A stretch of 64,000 nucleotides of DNA from Gnetum montanum. Its lineage: Eukaryota; Streptophyta; Gnetopsida; Gnetales; Gnetaceae. Under the pieces are notes generated by a model that saw only the letters and a program-made list of their open reading frames with translations, was not told where the DNA came from and did not search any database. Shown in pieces: positions 1 to 11,639 of this stretch. The stretch covers positions 232,599-296,598 of the forward strand of contig MNCI01035648.1 in NCBI GenBank assembly GCA_015680685.1. The letters are read 5' to 3'. Numbering within the stretch: the stretch's first letter is position 1; the number at the start of each line of letters is the position of its first letter. The translations under genes were made by a program, and so were the position numbers.

Positions 1-827
1 TTGTTAGGGCATTAAGGGCATGAGCTTGCTTTGGGGAGGACCCACTGACAATCCTATTTGGAACATTAGTTAACTTCTTTTCCTTAACATTTTGCAATTA
101 ATTTTTAGTTTTGTTCAATTCCATCTTGACTTCCACTTCATTGATGCCATAGTTGTCCCTTTTTCCCTATCTTTCTTACACTTTTTTCTTTCTCCATTCT
201 AACGCTACTGGAGGTTTGTGATTAGTCATGGGGGTACGGGGCCTGATTTTTCAATTTTTCTCCTAAGCCCTGGATTTTTTCGTTTCTCTTCCTAACCCCT
301 ACACCTTTGGTAGTCATCATCTACATGTTCCTAGATCCATATCAGCCATACCACAACCTAGCCAATGAGACGACACCGAAGCAAGGTATTCTTTACTTAA
401 TGATTCAATTACCCTTGCTAATATATGATTGTGTTGTGTGTGCAGATGGCAATCATACAACAGTGGAATGGATCTGGAGCAAACACTTGGAATGGAGCCG
501 TGCTAAAGCAGCTATGCAAGGAGTAGAATGGATAATGCGCTTACGGATGGACAATGGAAGGCGCAATCTAGGTGTCGGAAGCAACAAGACTCTTCTCTCT
601 TCTTCTCTTCTATTCTCTCTCCTCTTTTCTCTTAGCTGCCAGGTGTGGCTTGATGTCATTGTAATAAGGTGTTCACCCTGGTTGTCATGAACACCAGTTT
701 GTCAAGTCTTGTAATAATGAACCATTCACATGTCATTCCATTAGTTCCATTCCCCTTAATAATCCCATACCTACTTGATATCATTGTAAGGAACTCAAGG
801 ACGAGTTTTCATTCAGTCATGGGGGTA
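1..827. other. Non-coding left flank, possible 3' end of an older LTR element
   Basis: I see no credible gene here; the open frame at 307-690 has no recognisable family and includes a simple pyrimidine tract (about 593-635). A purine-rich word, agtcatgggggta, occurs at about 224 and again at 815-827 directly before the LTR that starts at 828. This resembles a polypurine tract, and the equivalent tract of the related element D has the same place and a similar sequence. The stretch may therefore be the 3' untranslated end of an element whose 3' LTR is 828-1723. Confidence 0.35.
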
Positions 828-1723
828 TGATGAGACGTAGATTGCACAAGTCGCGATATCATGGTCCATCGCCATATTTATAAATAACAGGCGGTACTCC
901 CCTCATTTCTAATCATAGGCATAAAGTAGCAAAGCTCTGGCAGATTGATCACCCCAGAGATAGAATATTTTCCATGTGCCCGCAGTAGGAGTCCCCCAAG
1001 TGAATGGTTCTTTATTCGAGCAGCTTTGTACCTGAACGCAAGTTGTGTACGACAATAAAGACGAGCTTTGCGGATAAACCTTGCAGTGCATGGATAGGTT
1101 TAATTAATGTTATTTACTGCTTTCCTAGTGACGCGGCATGAGTACGACTTGGTTACGAGCGTTGACGAACGTGTACGGCTAACCAAGAAATCGGCTACTC
1201 ATCGCGAGTAGATTCTCTCAACCCTTTCCTCCTAGAGTGTGGGACAAGTACGACTTGATTATAAGCATCTATGGATGTGTACAACTAGTTAAGGAATCGG
1301 CTGCTTGTCACACATAGGTTAGTTAAGTGCCTTAGTATGACTGCTTCGAGCACGTGCGTTACATGTGGTGATCCCAGTAACGATTAGCGTTTGGTAGCCA
1401 CAGTTGCATAGTTTAGGGTGTGTACGGTAAGTGGGAACGGATGCTGACGCTAGGACTTAGTGCTGTAGTTAGAGTTAGTTAGTTTCTCAACCCTTCACCA
1501 TCATAGCTTAGGAGATAAACCGAAAAATACCAAAAAAATCATATACCTTAGACTTGCTTAACCATACACTGTGACACATACAAGCAAGCCTGGGAAGACA
1601 ACGAACGATTAACCCCAAGTGTTTCTTGTGGTGTTAAGGCATTTAGTCTGCGGAGTTCGACTGGATTGCGTGTACACGCTCGTATTCGTATGGTTGAGTG
1701 TAGGGGTACCTCGCCACTCATCA
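828..1723 (+). repeat. LTR, Athila/Tat-like family (element A)
   Basis: The segment starts TGATGAGA and ends CACTCATCA, matching the inverted ends (TGATGAGC...GCTCATCA) of the LTRs at 5823-6577 and 14198-14966, here in the opposite orientation. Shared internal words include the stretch around 1335-1350 (cttcgagcac), also seen near 6210, 14590 and 19315. A TATA-like box lies at 875-886. Positions 1138-1215 and 1243-1320 are an imperfect tandem repeat of about 105-bp period. Gag begins 182 bp downstream, close to the spacing in element D, so it is probably the 5' LTR of A. No clear primer site follows it and no target duplication is visible, so a 3' or solo LTR is possible. Confidence 0.7.
875..886 (+). 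promoter_or_regulatory. Candidate TATA box of the 828-1723 LTR
   Basis: The run tatttataaata lies about 50 bp inside the LTR, on the same strand as the downstream gag. The early position would leave most of the LTR as R-U5, which is unusual, so the box may be fortuitous. Confidence 0.4.
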
Positions 1724-1905
1724 CCATCCTTCTAACATTATGGTTAGAGAAGTAGGATATAGAATACTAATCTAGCTAATCTCATTGCCAAAATCCTCCT
1801 CCCCTTAATGTAGATAACATGGATAATTCATGGCTACATTTAGGCTCAGTGAGTAACCAAGGAAAATGGAGAATGAGATCCAACACATAGGAGTCCTTTA
1901 TACCT

Positions 1906-2429
1906 ATGTCTTCTAGCAAACCATTTAGAGAAAATCAAAGGGATCAGGAAATGAAAGTAAGTACCAAAACTCTCCTAGTTCATCATCTTTCTCATCCTCA
2001 TCATTATCAAGATTTGATGAGGGTGAGCATGGTCAAGGCAAAAGAGGTAATGAAGCATAATGAAGATTATTAAAGAGACCATCACAAGGATGGTAGAAGA
2101 GGTGGTGGACATGATAGAAAAGTAGGGCATCAACATGAACAAAGTCACAGTAGCCAATATCAAAGGAGACATGGTTGTGACAAGAATTGTGATAAAGATG
2201 ATAATTATGATGAACTTTTGCTTCCTACTAAAATCATGATTAATATCAAGGAGGCAATTTACATTCCAACCATGCAACAAAGGAACTACCAAATCAAACA
2301 AATATACATGAAAAACATTTCTAATTTTAAGGAAGGCTAAAATGCAAATTCACAACATAATTTGCAAAGCTCTCATGATGCTTGTACCTTGTAAAACATA
2401 TATAATGAGTGGAAAAAGTTGAAATTCTT
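1906..2429 (+). pseudogene. Retrotransposon gag, N-terminal part (element A)
   Basis: This is the capsid precursor of a Ty3/gypsy element. The start at 1906 reads MSSSKPF and lines up with MSSSHRT at the start of the element D gag (14049, minus). A Ser-rich and Arg/His-rich linker follows, then frames aligning with element D around NISNFKEG and WKKLKFF, which matches NNILRFKGG and WQKLKLF of D. The frame is broken by several stops and shifts. The gag is cut at WKKLKFF by the insertion at 2430-4754 and resumes at 4755. The family is well supported by the D alignment; the protein is dead. Confidence 0.75.
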
Positions 2430-4754
2430 TGTAACACTCCCTGTACCTAACACTCTAGTCTATCTTTACTTATATCTTATTGATCTTTTATTGGATTATT
2501 TATTTTGGAGGATTTGATCTTATGACCTTCTTAGCATTTGTGCATAATTAACTTTATTTTGAGATCCTTAATAATGTTTTATGAAAACTTTCCTTTTTAT
2601 TAATTGTGAATTTTCTTTTTGAAAATATCCCTCTTTTAAATTCTCTCTTTTGAAAACAACTAATGATTTTTTATAAATTATTTTTGTAAAGCTTTTTGAT
2701 TTAGATATTACTAATTTCTTGGCATTTCTTGCTAAGAACAAGTTGAGAAGGATGGTGGTACATGTTGTAGTTGGTAGTAGAATATTATAGAAAATATCAT
2801 AATTTCATTAAATTTTCTGAAAGGTTATTCTATTTCTTTTCTTATGTAAACTAGGATTTTTCAGTTAGTTGTTGCATCCTAAATGGGCTTTTCTATCTAT
2901 TATGATATTAATCATAGAGATAGTCCAACATGAATCATTATTTCTATGTTGCCTAGAAGCTTGGATTTTTTATTAAGTTGAGAGTTATATTCTCATACAT
3001 CGATGGTTCATTCTCATGGTCATTTTTCTCTTTTGTTGATGATTTGGTATTTCTTAACCCTTCATTAGATCCAACTTTGTGTGTTGCAAGCCCTAATTTA
3101 TGAAGGTAGAGTAACTAGATTTTAGGCTTATTATTTTTCTATGATTTTGATTAGCATTTTTATCACTTGTTAATTCTTGTATATATAGCTCTTTATGCTT
3201 TTAAATCTTTTCCATACAACTATGCTACAATTTTAGTTCATTCTATACTTGTTTCCTAGTCTTTCTATGCATCTTCAATGGCATTTCTTGCCACCATGAT
3301 TCATGGTATGTTATGATAACTTGTGATGAAGGCACTAGTGAAGATCATGAGTCATGACATGGTCATGCTTCTCAACTAAAACTTGACCACAGGTTGTGGG
3401 GAAGTCATGGTCCTCAACCATGATTGTACCATAGGTAATGGTTTTACAAGTATTCTAAACTTGAGTTGAGGTGTGCATTTCTCAATTTATGGTATTCACC
3501 ATAACTCGTGGTGAGGTCCTGGACTAATCATGAATTGGGATAAGGTAGAAATAGAAAGCAATAAGTAACATAAGTCATGGTCTTCACCACAACCTGATAG
3601 CAAGCCATGATCAATCTCCCATTAAGATACCATGAGTTGTGGTTTACTTATGATCATCGATTCTCCTCCATTTTAGTGTTGTTCTTGTGTCCTTTAAACC
3701 ATTTATGATCTCTAGTATCATGTGACATTTTAACCTCCATTCAATGGGATTAATGGATCGATATTTTGAGTCTTTGTTGGCCATAATAACTTGATCCATG
3801 TAGCCTATGATTATCTATTAGGTAGCTAGATTTATGTGTCAATGAGTAGGAATTATGGAGGGTAGGGTTATATTCCTTGCTTGATCCATGTTACCTATGA
3901 TTAAATTTATATTGTGTCATTATAAAAGCATTATGGGGAAATTCTTTTGCTAATCAATGTTTAATCACATTGCTTGTAAGTATCATGTGGCTAGTTTCTT
4001 AATGTAGAATGAAAGCACAGGTATTACACATGAGATTGTTTCTAGGATCAACTCATTCAAGATTAGATGAGATTAATCATCTAGTCCTTAAGAAGGATCA
4101 TTGACAACCTCCAAGATAGGTTAGACCGTTATAGACCAAAAGACCTTATGAATGATTGATTTCTAGTTCATTCTTGAGTTGTCTATTCTTAACATTTTGT
4201 GGATATTATAAATCTTATGATGTTTGGCTTCTAATCTTATGGATGTTAAGATGGCTTCTTGTGTAGCATGTACTCCTATCCTTTAGCTTATTCTAGGTGC
4301 ATCGAGATGGTTGGCTCTACTAGATGTTTTCTAACACTCCCTACATGTTGGGGTGTAGACTTAGGTGGTAGGAGCTAGAAGCTTGATGGAGATGGAGCTA
4401 AATATTTTAGAATTTCTTTGTCATTTTCAAATATAGTCTTTGATTATGTTTTAATAAGCATGATATAATGAGCTTATGTCATCATAAATATTACTAGCTT
4501 TCTTTATAACTATGGATTTAACATGTGTATGAAATTAATTTAAGCTTTTAATGAATATAAATTTGCTAATTTAAGTACTCTAATTGCATATTTTAGATTT
4601 TAACATGCAAATTAGTTTAAGTTTATAATGCTTATGATGGTCATTTATCTTACGATGTAAGTATTATGTACTCACATGCCCAAGTAATAAGTTATTAGTA
4701 AATGAACCATAGTTTATCTTAATTTAAGTTTTTGGTTTGTGACCCTCTTCTACA
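2430..4754 (+). mobile_element. Unclassified insertion splitting the element A gag
   Basis: The insert begins TGTAACACTCCC and ends TTCTACA, the TG...CA style of plant LTR elements, and it interrupts a gag that aligns with D on both sides. I find no coding family inside and no convincing pair of LTRs; a second AACACTCCC occurs at about 4331. No target duplication is visible (ttctt on the left, ggaca on the right). From about 3290 to 3660 there are many copies of catgg/ccacaa words in both orientations, like those in the E LTR at 22490-22760. It may be a solo or non-autonomous LTR element. GT...AG borders also exist, but removing them as an intron would not restore the gag frame. Confidence 0.55.
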
Positions 4755-5645
4755 GGACATTCCTTAAGGAAGCTAAAATTTGGTATTGGTCTTTGGAACA
4801 TAAATTTATCAAAAGATGGAGTACAATGTTGGAGCTATAAAATGACAAGTATCAAATGTACTCCAAAGTGTTTAACTTGAAGAAGTAAATCTAGGGATGG
4901 AAGGAAGACAATCATGAATCTCTTGATGTAGTATTGGGTAGATATAATTCCTTGCTGCATAGATGCCTTGGCCATGACTTCTCTTAGAGATAACAACTAT
5001 GCCACATCATAAATGGACTCAAGAATAAGACAAGAAAAAATCTTGGGGTATAGGCCTAAGGGAGACTTTTAAAAATGAGAGCCTATTAGATTTAGAGACT
5101 AATTAATCAAGTGGTTAACGAGGATTAAGAATTGATGAAAAGAGAAAGTGTAGAGGAGTACAACAGGAACCCTTCTTTCCTTAAAAAGCAGGTTTGTTTC
5201 TATGAGCCAGATGAGTAGGCATCCTTAAAGAAGATAACACAAAGAAAAATCTTATGAATCTAAATAATCAATTTACTAGAATTTCAACTAAGGTTAATAA
5301 AATGTAGGACTTATTTGATGAGAAGTTCCAAAAAAAATTGAAAATTATGGAGAAGAAAAAAAAAGTAGGGTAGAGCCAAAGACAAAAAAAAGAAAGAAAA
5401 ATGATATGGGAAAGGACTACTAATAGCAAAAGGGAAAAGCAAATGTAGTTGAAGAGGTTGTAGACTTACAATCAAAGGATGAAGGTTGTGATATTTAGTA
5501 ATATGAACACCTAAGGGATGTTGTCTAGTTCTATTATACCTTCAAGAGTTTGGGGTTTTTGCTTTAAATCTAGAATTCACTAAAAGGCAAAACACCTAGG
5601 AGGTTGCTTTATCCTAAAAAAAGAAAAAGAAAGAAACTATAGGTA
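4755..5645 (+). pseudogene. Retrotransposon gag, C-terminal part (element A)
   Basis: This continues the capsid domain of A: RTFLKEAKIWYWSLEHKFIK aligns with the D gag segment that reads RTLIEEVESWYRSLEPDSIH. The downstream KYQMYSKVFNL likewise matches KYQTYERVSNL. Near 5480-5610 the frames around EGCDI and QYEHLRD match the D segment DDGYDICQYDHPKGY. There are many stops. The segment ends about 35 bp before the left edge of element B, so the gag-protease junction of A was separated by the B insertion and lies near 19.8 kb. Confidence 0.75.
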
Positions 5646-5679
5646 GCCCTATCACCATCAACAATAGTACTAAAAAAAA

Positions 5680-5822
5680 TGTTTAATGTTTATTATAGAT
5701 AATTCAATTCTTTAATCTATATTAACTAATCACTATGTATGTTTATTATATTGACATGACTGTACTTTTTGATCTACATAAGTGTTGATTTTGATTTTCT
5801 TCATGTGTTTAACATATACATT
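5680..5822 (+). repeat. Left LTR of element B, first half
   Basis: It aligns base for base with 18433-18575: both contain ctacataagtgttgatt and aacatatacat. The alignment stops where element D begins, and it picks up again after D at about 14967. The interruption explains why this half LTR looks orphaned. Confidence 0.75.
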
Positions 5823-6577
5823 TGATGAGCAGCGAGTAGTCCCTACACCCAACCATATGAATCACTAGAATTCACTAAATATGGTTGAATTCCATAGACT
5901 TTAGCTCTCCAAGTACACTGGGTCTAGGTAGTAAATCTAATAGACCTGATTGTTGTCTTCTCAATTTCACTTGTGAAGTGTAATAATATGGTTAAGTGTA
6001 ACTGAGGCACATGATTTTTATAATTTTGTGTTTTTCATTAATTCACCTAAATGCTAAATATAAAATAATTAAATGTTTAAAAAATTTAATAATGAACTAA
6101 TCATAACATAAGTATCTATTTCCACTTTTTGGTACACATCTTAAACACATTGCAATGCTATTGGGTTACTAAGCGTTAGGCACTACTGGGATTACCAAGT
6201 GTTAACATATGCTCGAAGTGGTCATACTTATGTGTGTTAATTAATCATATAAATTAATTACTTAAAGGTATTAAAGTAAACATTAAGCTAAGTCCAAGTG
6301 TTGCAAGGTTTGTTAAGAAAGCTCATCTTTATTTCTATTCACATTGAGATTCGTACACTTCTCAACTCCTATTGTGGGCACTTAGAAAATATTCTAACTC
6401 TGGAAAGATAAAAATGCAAGAGTTTGGCTAGCTATTAATGATTGGATGCCATAAATGTGACTAGTGTGCACACTTATGTAGGCAAAATACAACATTGCAT
6501 CAACACATACACTTTGACATAGAAAACCATACATCGATGCGATCTTGTCGACGTAGACGAACAACGATGGCTCATGA
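5823..6577 (-). repeat. 3' LTR of element D
   Basis: It is homologous to 14198-14966 over its whole length. Landmarks shared by both are ctccaagtacactgggtct, gctattgggttac and gcaaggttt. The plus-strand right edge reads GCTCATGA, one change from GCTCATCA, and the polypurine tract abuts it. Confidence 0.85.
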
Positions 6578-6587
6578 TACCTCCATC
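6578..6587 (-). other. Polypurine tract of element D
   Basis: On the minus strand this reads GATGGAGGTA directly before the LTR start. It resembles catgggggta before the LTR at 828, which supports the boundary. Confidence 0.65.
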
Positions 6588-6879
6588 ATTGAAAGAAAAC
6601 TTGTCTTGAGTGAACAAAAGAAGGAACAAGGTCTTTACAAAATTTTGGGAAGGTATGGGATTACTGACTAATTGATTGGCACACAAACTGACTCAAACTA
6701 ACACTAAGTTCCCAAGTGTATAGATTTATAATTTTTACAAAAATTGGTGTTCATGACAATAAAAGTGAACACCATGACCAAAATTGATAGAACAACTCCT
6801 CTGGAAGCTTGAAGACAAGGAAGAAAACTAAATGGTCCTAGGTGGTGGAGGTTCCTAAGATGTTGAAGGACCTTCTCCT

Positions 6880-9640
6880 ACCCTTAGTGCATGTGGCTAT
6901 TATGGTTGAGGTTGTGGTTATGTTTATTTAGCTACAACTGTGACTATTGGTTAAATATGGAAAGCATCCAATAATGCTTTCATCTTCTCCTCCTTACTCC
7001 AGGGATCATACATGGTTCATGTGGCATCTCCAATGTGGGCTACTATGGTAATATCCCATGGATAGGGTGTTATAGGGAACCACTCCTTCACATTGATAAA
7101 CCAAGATGCAAATTTTTTGTGTTAAACATTGAATGCCTTGATAGTGTTCTACAGTTCCTACTAGTGAAGCATGCTTTGATAACTTCAAGTTCAACACTTA
7201 CCATTTCTAGTTTTTTTTGGTCTCCTTATGATGCTTGAACTCGGCCTCATACAACAAGTATGAACTGGCCACCTCTTTCTCCAGTTCTAACCTTGGCCTT
7301 TTGGTAGTTAGCATTGCCAAATTTGCATATCAAAGGTTTGAAAGCTTTATGTATTTTGTCATCTCCTTAATTTGCAGCTCCTTGAGGTAGATCTCTACCT
7401 TGTTGTACTTGTTCAGTTCATCAAAGATGGCCTTCCATACATCACCTTCTTGTTGGAGCTTTTGGAGGGCCTTATTCACATTTTCCTTTGCCAATTGGAT
7501 ATGTTTTTCATTTATTTCCTTTTGCAGGTTGACCTAGTTCTTGTAGTCATATTTGATCCTTTCAAATTTAAAGGCCTTGTTCTTCCAAGTAGAAATTTCA
7601 CTTGTAGATTTCTAGTGAAGGGCATAGACCTCCTCCATCGAGAGATTATGATTTTCTGCTACCAACTTCCTTAGATGCATGGTCACCTTGGCAAGCTGCT
7701 TGTATTATTGTCTCATATATTTCACCATTTGCTCTTTCTAGAGCTCAACATTGTACATGCGATGATTGTCCTTATTTAGAATGGTGCTCTCCTTGTGAAC
7801 CTTTGACAAGTTCATTCAAATGTTGTAGATAGTGGCATCTTCAAGGGATTGGTCAAAGATTGTCGACTCCTTGGTGTACTTAGCCTCCTGAAGTTTGGAT
7901 TGTAGTTGTTAAAAAGCTTCATCCTTGGTTATAGCTTGGCTATGTATAGTGGGATCATAGAGGCTAGTTCTTAACTCCACAACTTTAGTAGCCAAGTGTA
8001 GATTTTGCTCTGTGGCTACCTCAAGTTGGGCGTTGACAATGAGGTACTTACCCTTTGCCTCCAACAACACTGACTAGGTAGCAATGATATCATCTAGAAG
8101 GTCAAAGATATTTAGATTTGGTTGTCAGGTTTTCACTAGTTATTCTAGAAACTACTTGTACTAAGCTATGTTGAATCTCCCACTTGGCACTCCTATGGAC
8201 ATTTTCACATCTTTGAGTGTAGCACTATCTAGCATAGACATCGCAGGAACATTAAGGACTTTACCCACTTTATTAGCCACCATCTCTACCGTTGTTTCCT
8301 ACCCTTGGTGCTACATCACCAAGGCAGTTGCTCCATCACCTTCCTCCAAGTGCACCGAGGAGGTAGTAGTGTTTTTAGAGATTTCAAGAAATTGCTGCTG
8401 TCCTAAAATAAACACTATTACCTCTCAGGAACTAGGATTTGAGTGTGTGGATGCCTATGTTCTTTGGATAGAGAAAGTCAACGTCATGTCCTCCAACCAT
8501 CTTATAGTACAAGTTACCTCATTCAAGTGACTAAGGGCTAGTCAGTAGATAGATGGATCACTACTTAGACTAGCTTGTTACTACTATAGGAGTTGCTCAC
8601 AGAGCTTCTGCATGTCTCCATAGTAGCATGAGCCTCTAGCATTGTTTCATGAGTGGGTGGTGGTGGTGGAGACTCCTCTTCTTTCATTGTGGTAGGGATC
8701 TCATCTTTTATTATTTCCATCCAAGAGGTGGCGTGAGCATGTCTAAGTGTGTCGTTAGAATAGTGGGATATTTCTTTTCTTTTTCACAATTTTTGTATTA
8801 GGCACGAAAAGGAGAGTACCTTCCTCCCATGATAGTTCTCTTTAAAGCGCTTCTCTATCTCTAGTTAGATTAGCTATGGGAGGTTCATAGGGAATTTTCC
8901 ACTTAGAGTGGCACATGCATGGGTAGAAAAAGCTATCACCTTGCTTGACCTCATTGTTGGATTGAGGTGATAGGCCACTATCTAAAAATAGACATGTTCT
9001 ACCATTGTGAGTGCATCATACTGTTTGCGGTCCACTCTATAGCATTGCTAGACCCACTCCTTTTTCAACTTTGGGTTCACTTTCATTGAGATTTTTGACA
9101 AATTGGTCCTAGTTTTAGGCAAACTAAGGGCTTGAGAGATGGCCTTCACCAAGTAGGACACATTAATGTCCTTGATCTTCACACTGGCATCTGGTTGCCT
9201 ATTTTTCTAGAAGAGATATGTCTCTCCCATGTACCACTCCCCACTGGGAGTGATGATGGGCCAAATGGGAGAGCTTTGTAGCTTCATTCTAACATCTTTT
9301 GGGGTAAAGGCTAAGAAGGTTTCATAGTTCAGCTCTTGGAGAACTAAATGTTGAATTTTATTAGATTAAATTTTCCTTAGATAGACATCCATCAAAGTGA
9401 CCTCAAGGCTTGGCCTTGATCTTGGTGCCTCATCCTAGTGGGATCGCTCGGTTTTAGCTTGGGAAATTTGATGGACAGATTCCACTTTGGGCTCCTCTTA
9501 AAGAGGTCCTGTTGCATGAGTTTTAGCTACCTACTCCTAGGGTTGTTCTTACTGTTGGCCTCTTCTAGTTTTGGGCTGCTTGACCCTTGTTTGGGATGGT
9601 CCTCCTTCTTGCGAATGCTTAAGTCTTGGTGCAATCTATA
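6880..9640 (-). pseudogene. Accessory gene of element D: transposon-type domain plus coiled coil
   Basis: Reading down the minus strand, one frame with several TAG stops gives LNYETFLAFTPKDVRM (about 9330), a YLVKAISQALSLP region and AYHLNPTMRSSKVIAF (about 8960). A Pro/Glu-rich linker follows near 8670. From about 8100 to 6960 the frames are Lys/Glu/Leu-rich with heptad character, for example LQKEINEKHIQLAKENVN near 7500, predicting a long coiled coil. The first part resembles the exon-4 product of the antisense gene in F (LVHNLQEAGLMNLFLAF) and the remnant near 50 kb. A TATA box lies upstream at 10054-10045. It occupies the place of pol. Function is unknown; the similarity to plant transposon-type domains is by eye only. 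Confidence 0.6.
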
Positions 9641-10044
9641 ATCACAACATGATCAAGGGTTAGAGTTTAGTATGTAACTTTATAACACTTGAGTACCTTA
9701 TCTCTTTGAATTAGTTACACTTGGCTAAGTTGTGATCATGACAAGTTTGATTATTTTAATATTATTTCATTTTAATGTCTACTAGATTTGGCTGGAAAGG
9801 TTTAACTCTCTTAAATTAGTGATTTTAATATTATTTTATTAGTTAAACCTTGTGGGAGTCAAAAACCTAAGGTTTGTGGCCCTCACAATGTAGAGCTTAC
9901 ATTCAATAGTTGTAGGAGTAAAAAATGAGGTTAATGTTAAGTGGTTTGAGAGTTATGGACTTTGGAAGGTTTTGGGCTCTGAAAATTACAAAAAATTCTT
10001 CCCCATTTGAGAGTAAATGACAAAAATTTGTGAAGTGTGGGGCA

Positions 10045-10054
10045 CTATTTATAG
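10045..10054 (-). promoter_or_regulatory. TATA box upstream of the D accessory gene
   Basis: The minus strand reads CTATAAATAG, identical over 10 bases to the TATA box of the antisense gene in F (34173-34182). It lies about 400 bp before the first recognisable coding stretch of the accessory gene, so that gene probably had its own promoter rather than relying on the LTR. The ATG and exon 1 were not located with confidence. Confidence 0.55.
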
Positions 10055-10129
10055 AATTTTTGTCCTGTATCAACAAGATCCTATCGATGGAATCACATCG
10101 ATGTGGTTGACTACGTTGGCAGGATCCCA

Positions 10130-11639
10130 TTGATGCAATGGATAGACAAAATTTTCATCATTAAAAAAATAAGGGAAAAATAGTGTTTTAACATGAAATT
10201 GGAATCCAAAGGAAGCCTAAGAAGCCTAGAACATGATGACATGTATGAAGAGGGCTAGATATTTCATAAAAGGGAGATTTAATTAGGGAAATAATGGAGA
10301 AATGCCATGAAGAAGCACACAACTAGATGTAACTGACATGGAATGCAAAAGATTTGCATGCAAACATGCCTAAAGGATAAGGAGCTTAACTAGCTAAACT
10401 AAGGGGTAGGCAATTGGGTTCTCCCCATAACAATCTTATGTCCTTGATGCCCTTGCATGCCCTCAAAGCAAGGAGTCTGTGAACCCCATGGATGACTAAT
10501 GGTTATGGTTAGTTAAGGACCAAATCGGTAAAGAAACTATCTAAGAACTTTGACAATTTCAAACCAAGACATTGAGATAAACATGAAAAATGATAGTGAG
10601 GTGAGTTGTGAGAAGCATTTGTGGATGAAGAAGAGAGCAGAATGGGGTCCCATATCATGGTCACATGGAGTCCCTTGTGGATTTCGTGGTTAATATGGCC
10701 TGATAACATCCATCTATAGTTCAAATTAAAACTAACCACTTTGAATGACTTTGCATCGACACTCTAAGACTAGTCCACCTCCTTAAGGCACAAAAGCATC
10801 CCCATAGATCAATCACCATTCCTAAAAGAGAAGAAAAAAGAAGCAAGAAGTGAGATGTGCCTTAGTTAGAGGGGACCTTCAAGCATAGGTAACATGTCTT
10901 TCTAGTTCCATAACTAATGCTTGTAGATGTTATTTCTTCTATGGGGTGTGCTTTGAATTCCCATTATTGTTGTTTTGTTTTGAATGGAAACCACACCATG
11001 CAAAGACTTAACTTCATGTTATTGGTCAATAGTGGAATGATGAGAAATCCATGAAAACACTCATGCACCTAGGAGGGTATGCAAGTACAAAGAGCATCAA
11101 ATCCCGTTGAAGTCACACCCTTATCTATCCATTTAATTCTTTCCAAGTTTAAAAACTATGAAGGTCACAGATTCATTAAAGGTTTCATTTAAGAAGGGAT
11201 CGCATATTTCCAAAATAAGGGAGTAGCATAGAGTTTGGTGGATGTGGACTCATTGCCTCTTATCATGAGAAAGAAACCTTATCTTAGTTATTAACATCAA
11301 AATTTAAAGATAGAATCTAGACATTAGCAATCAAATAACATTATAGTACAAACACCATCAATTGACAGCTACAGTTGCACTTAGTCCTGTTGGTAATAAA
11401 GAAAGAAAAACAAAACATAAGAAAAGAATAAAAGAAATCCAATCCAAATAAAGTAAAATGTAGAAGAAAGTGTAAAGTATTTAAGAAAGAGAAAAATGTA
11501 TGAAAATGATGTAAAACAAAAAGGAAAAAGTACTTATTAGTTCTTGATTTAAAATGGAGCATCTCTCCCATGAGTAAGTTCATGGCCAAGACAAGAACTA
11601 CTAATTGGATTATATGTTTCCATGCATTGTTTGAATAGT
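10130..11639 (-). other. Element D spacer between gag and accessory gene
   Basis: I find no recognisable coding region on either strand. The stretch is A-rich on the plus strand near 11380-11540 (the minus-strand Phe-rich frame there looks like composition, not protein). It is where protease and RT would be in a complete element, so it marks the pol deletion or replacement. Confidence 0.5.

Noticed and set aside
307-690. Open frame of 127 codons, plus strand
   Set aside because: No recognisable motif; part of it is a simple pyrimidine tract giving Leu/Ser repeats, and no relative is seen in the window.
2431-4755. GT...AG borders suggesting a 2.3-kb intron in gag
   Set aside because: Retrotransposon gag is not expected to have it, removal does not restore the frame seen in element D, and TG...CA ends fit an insertion better.
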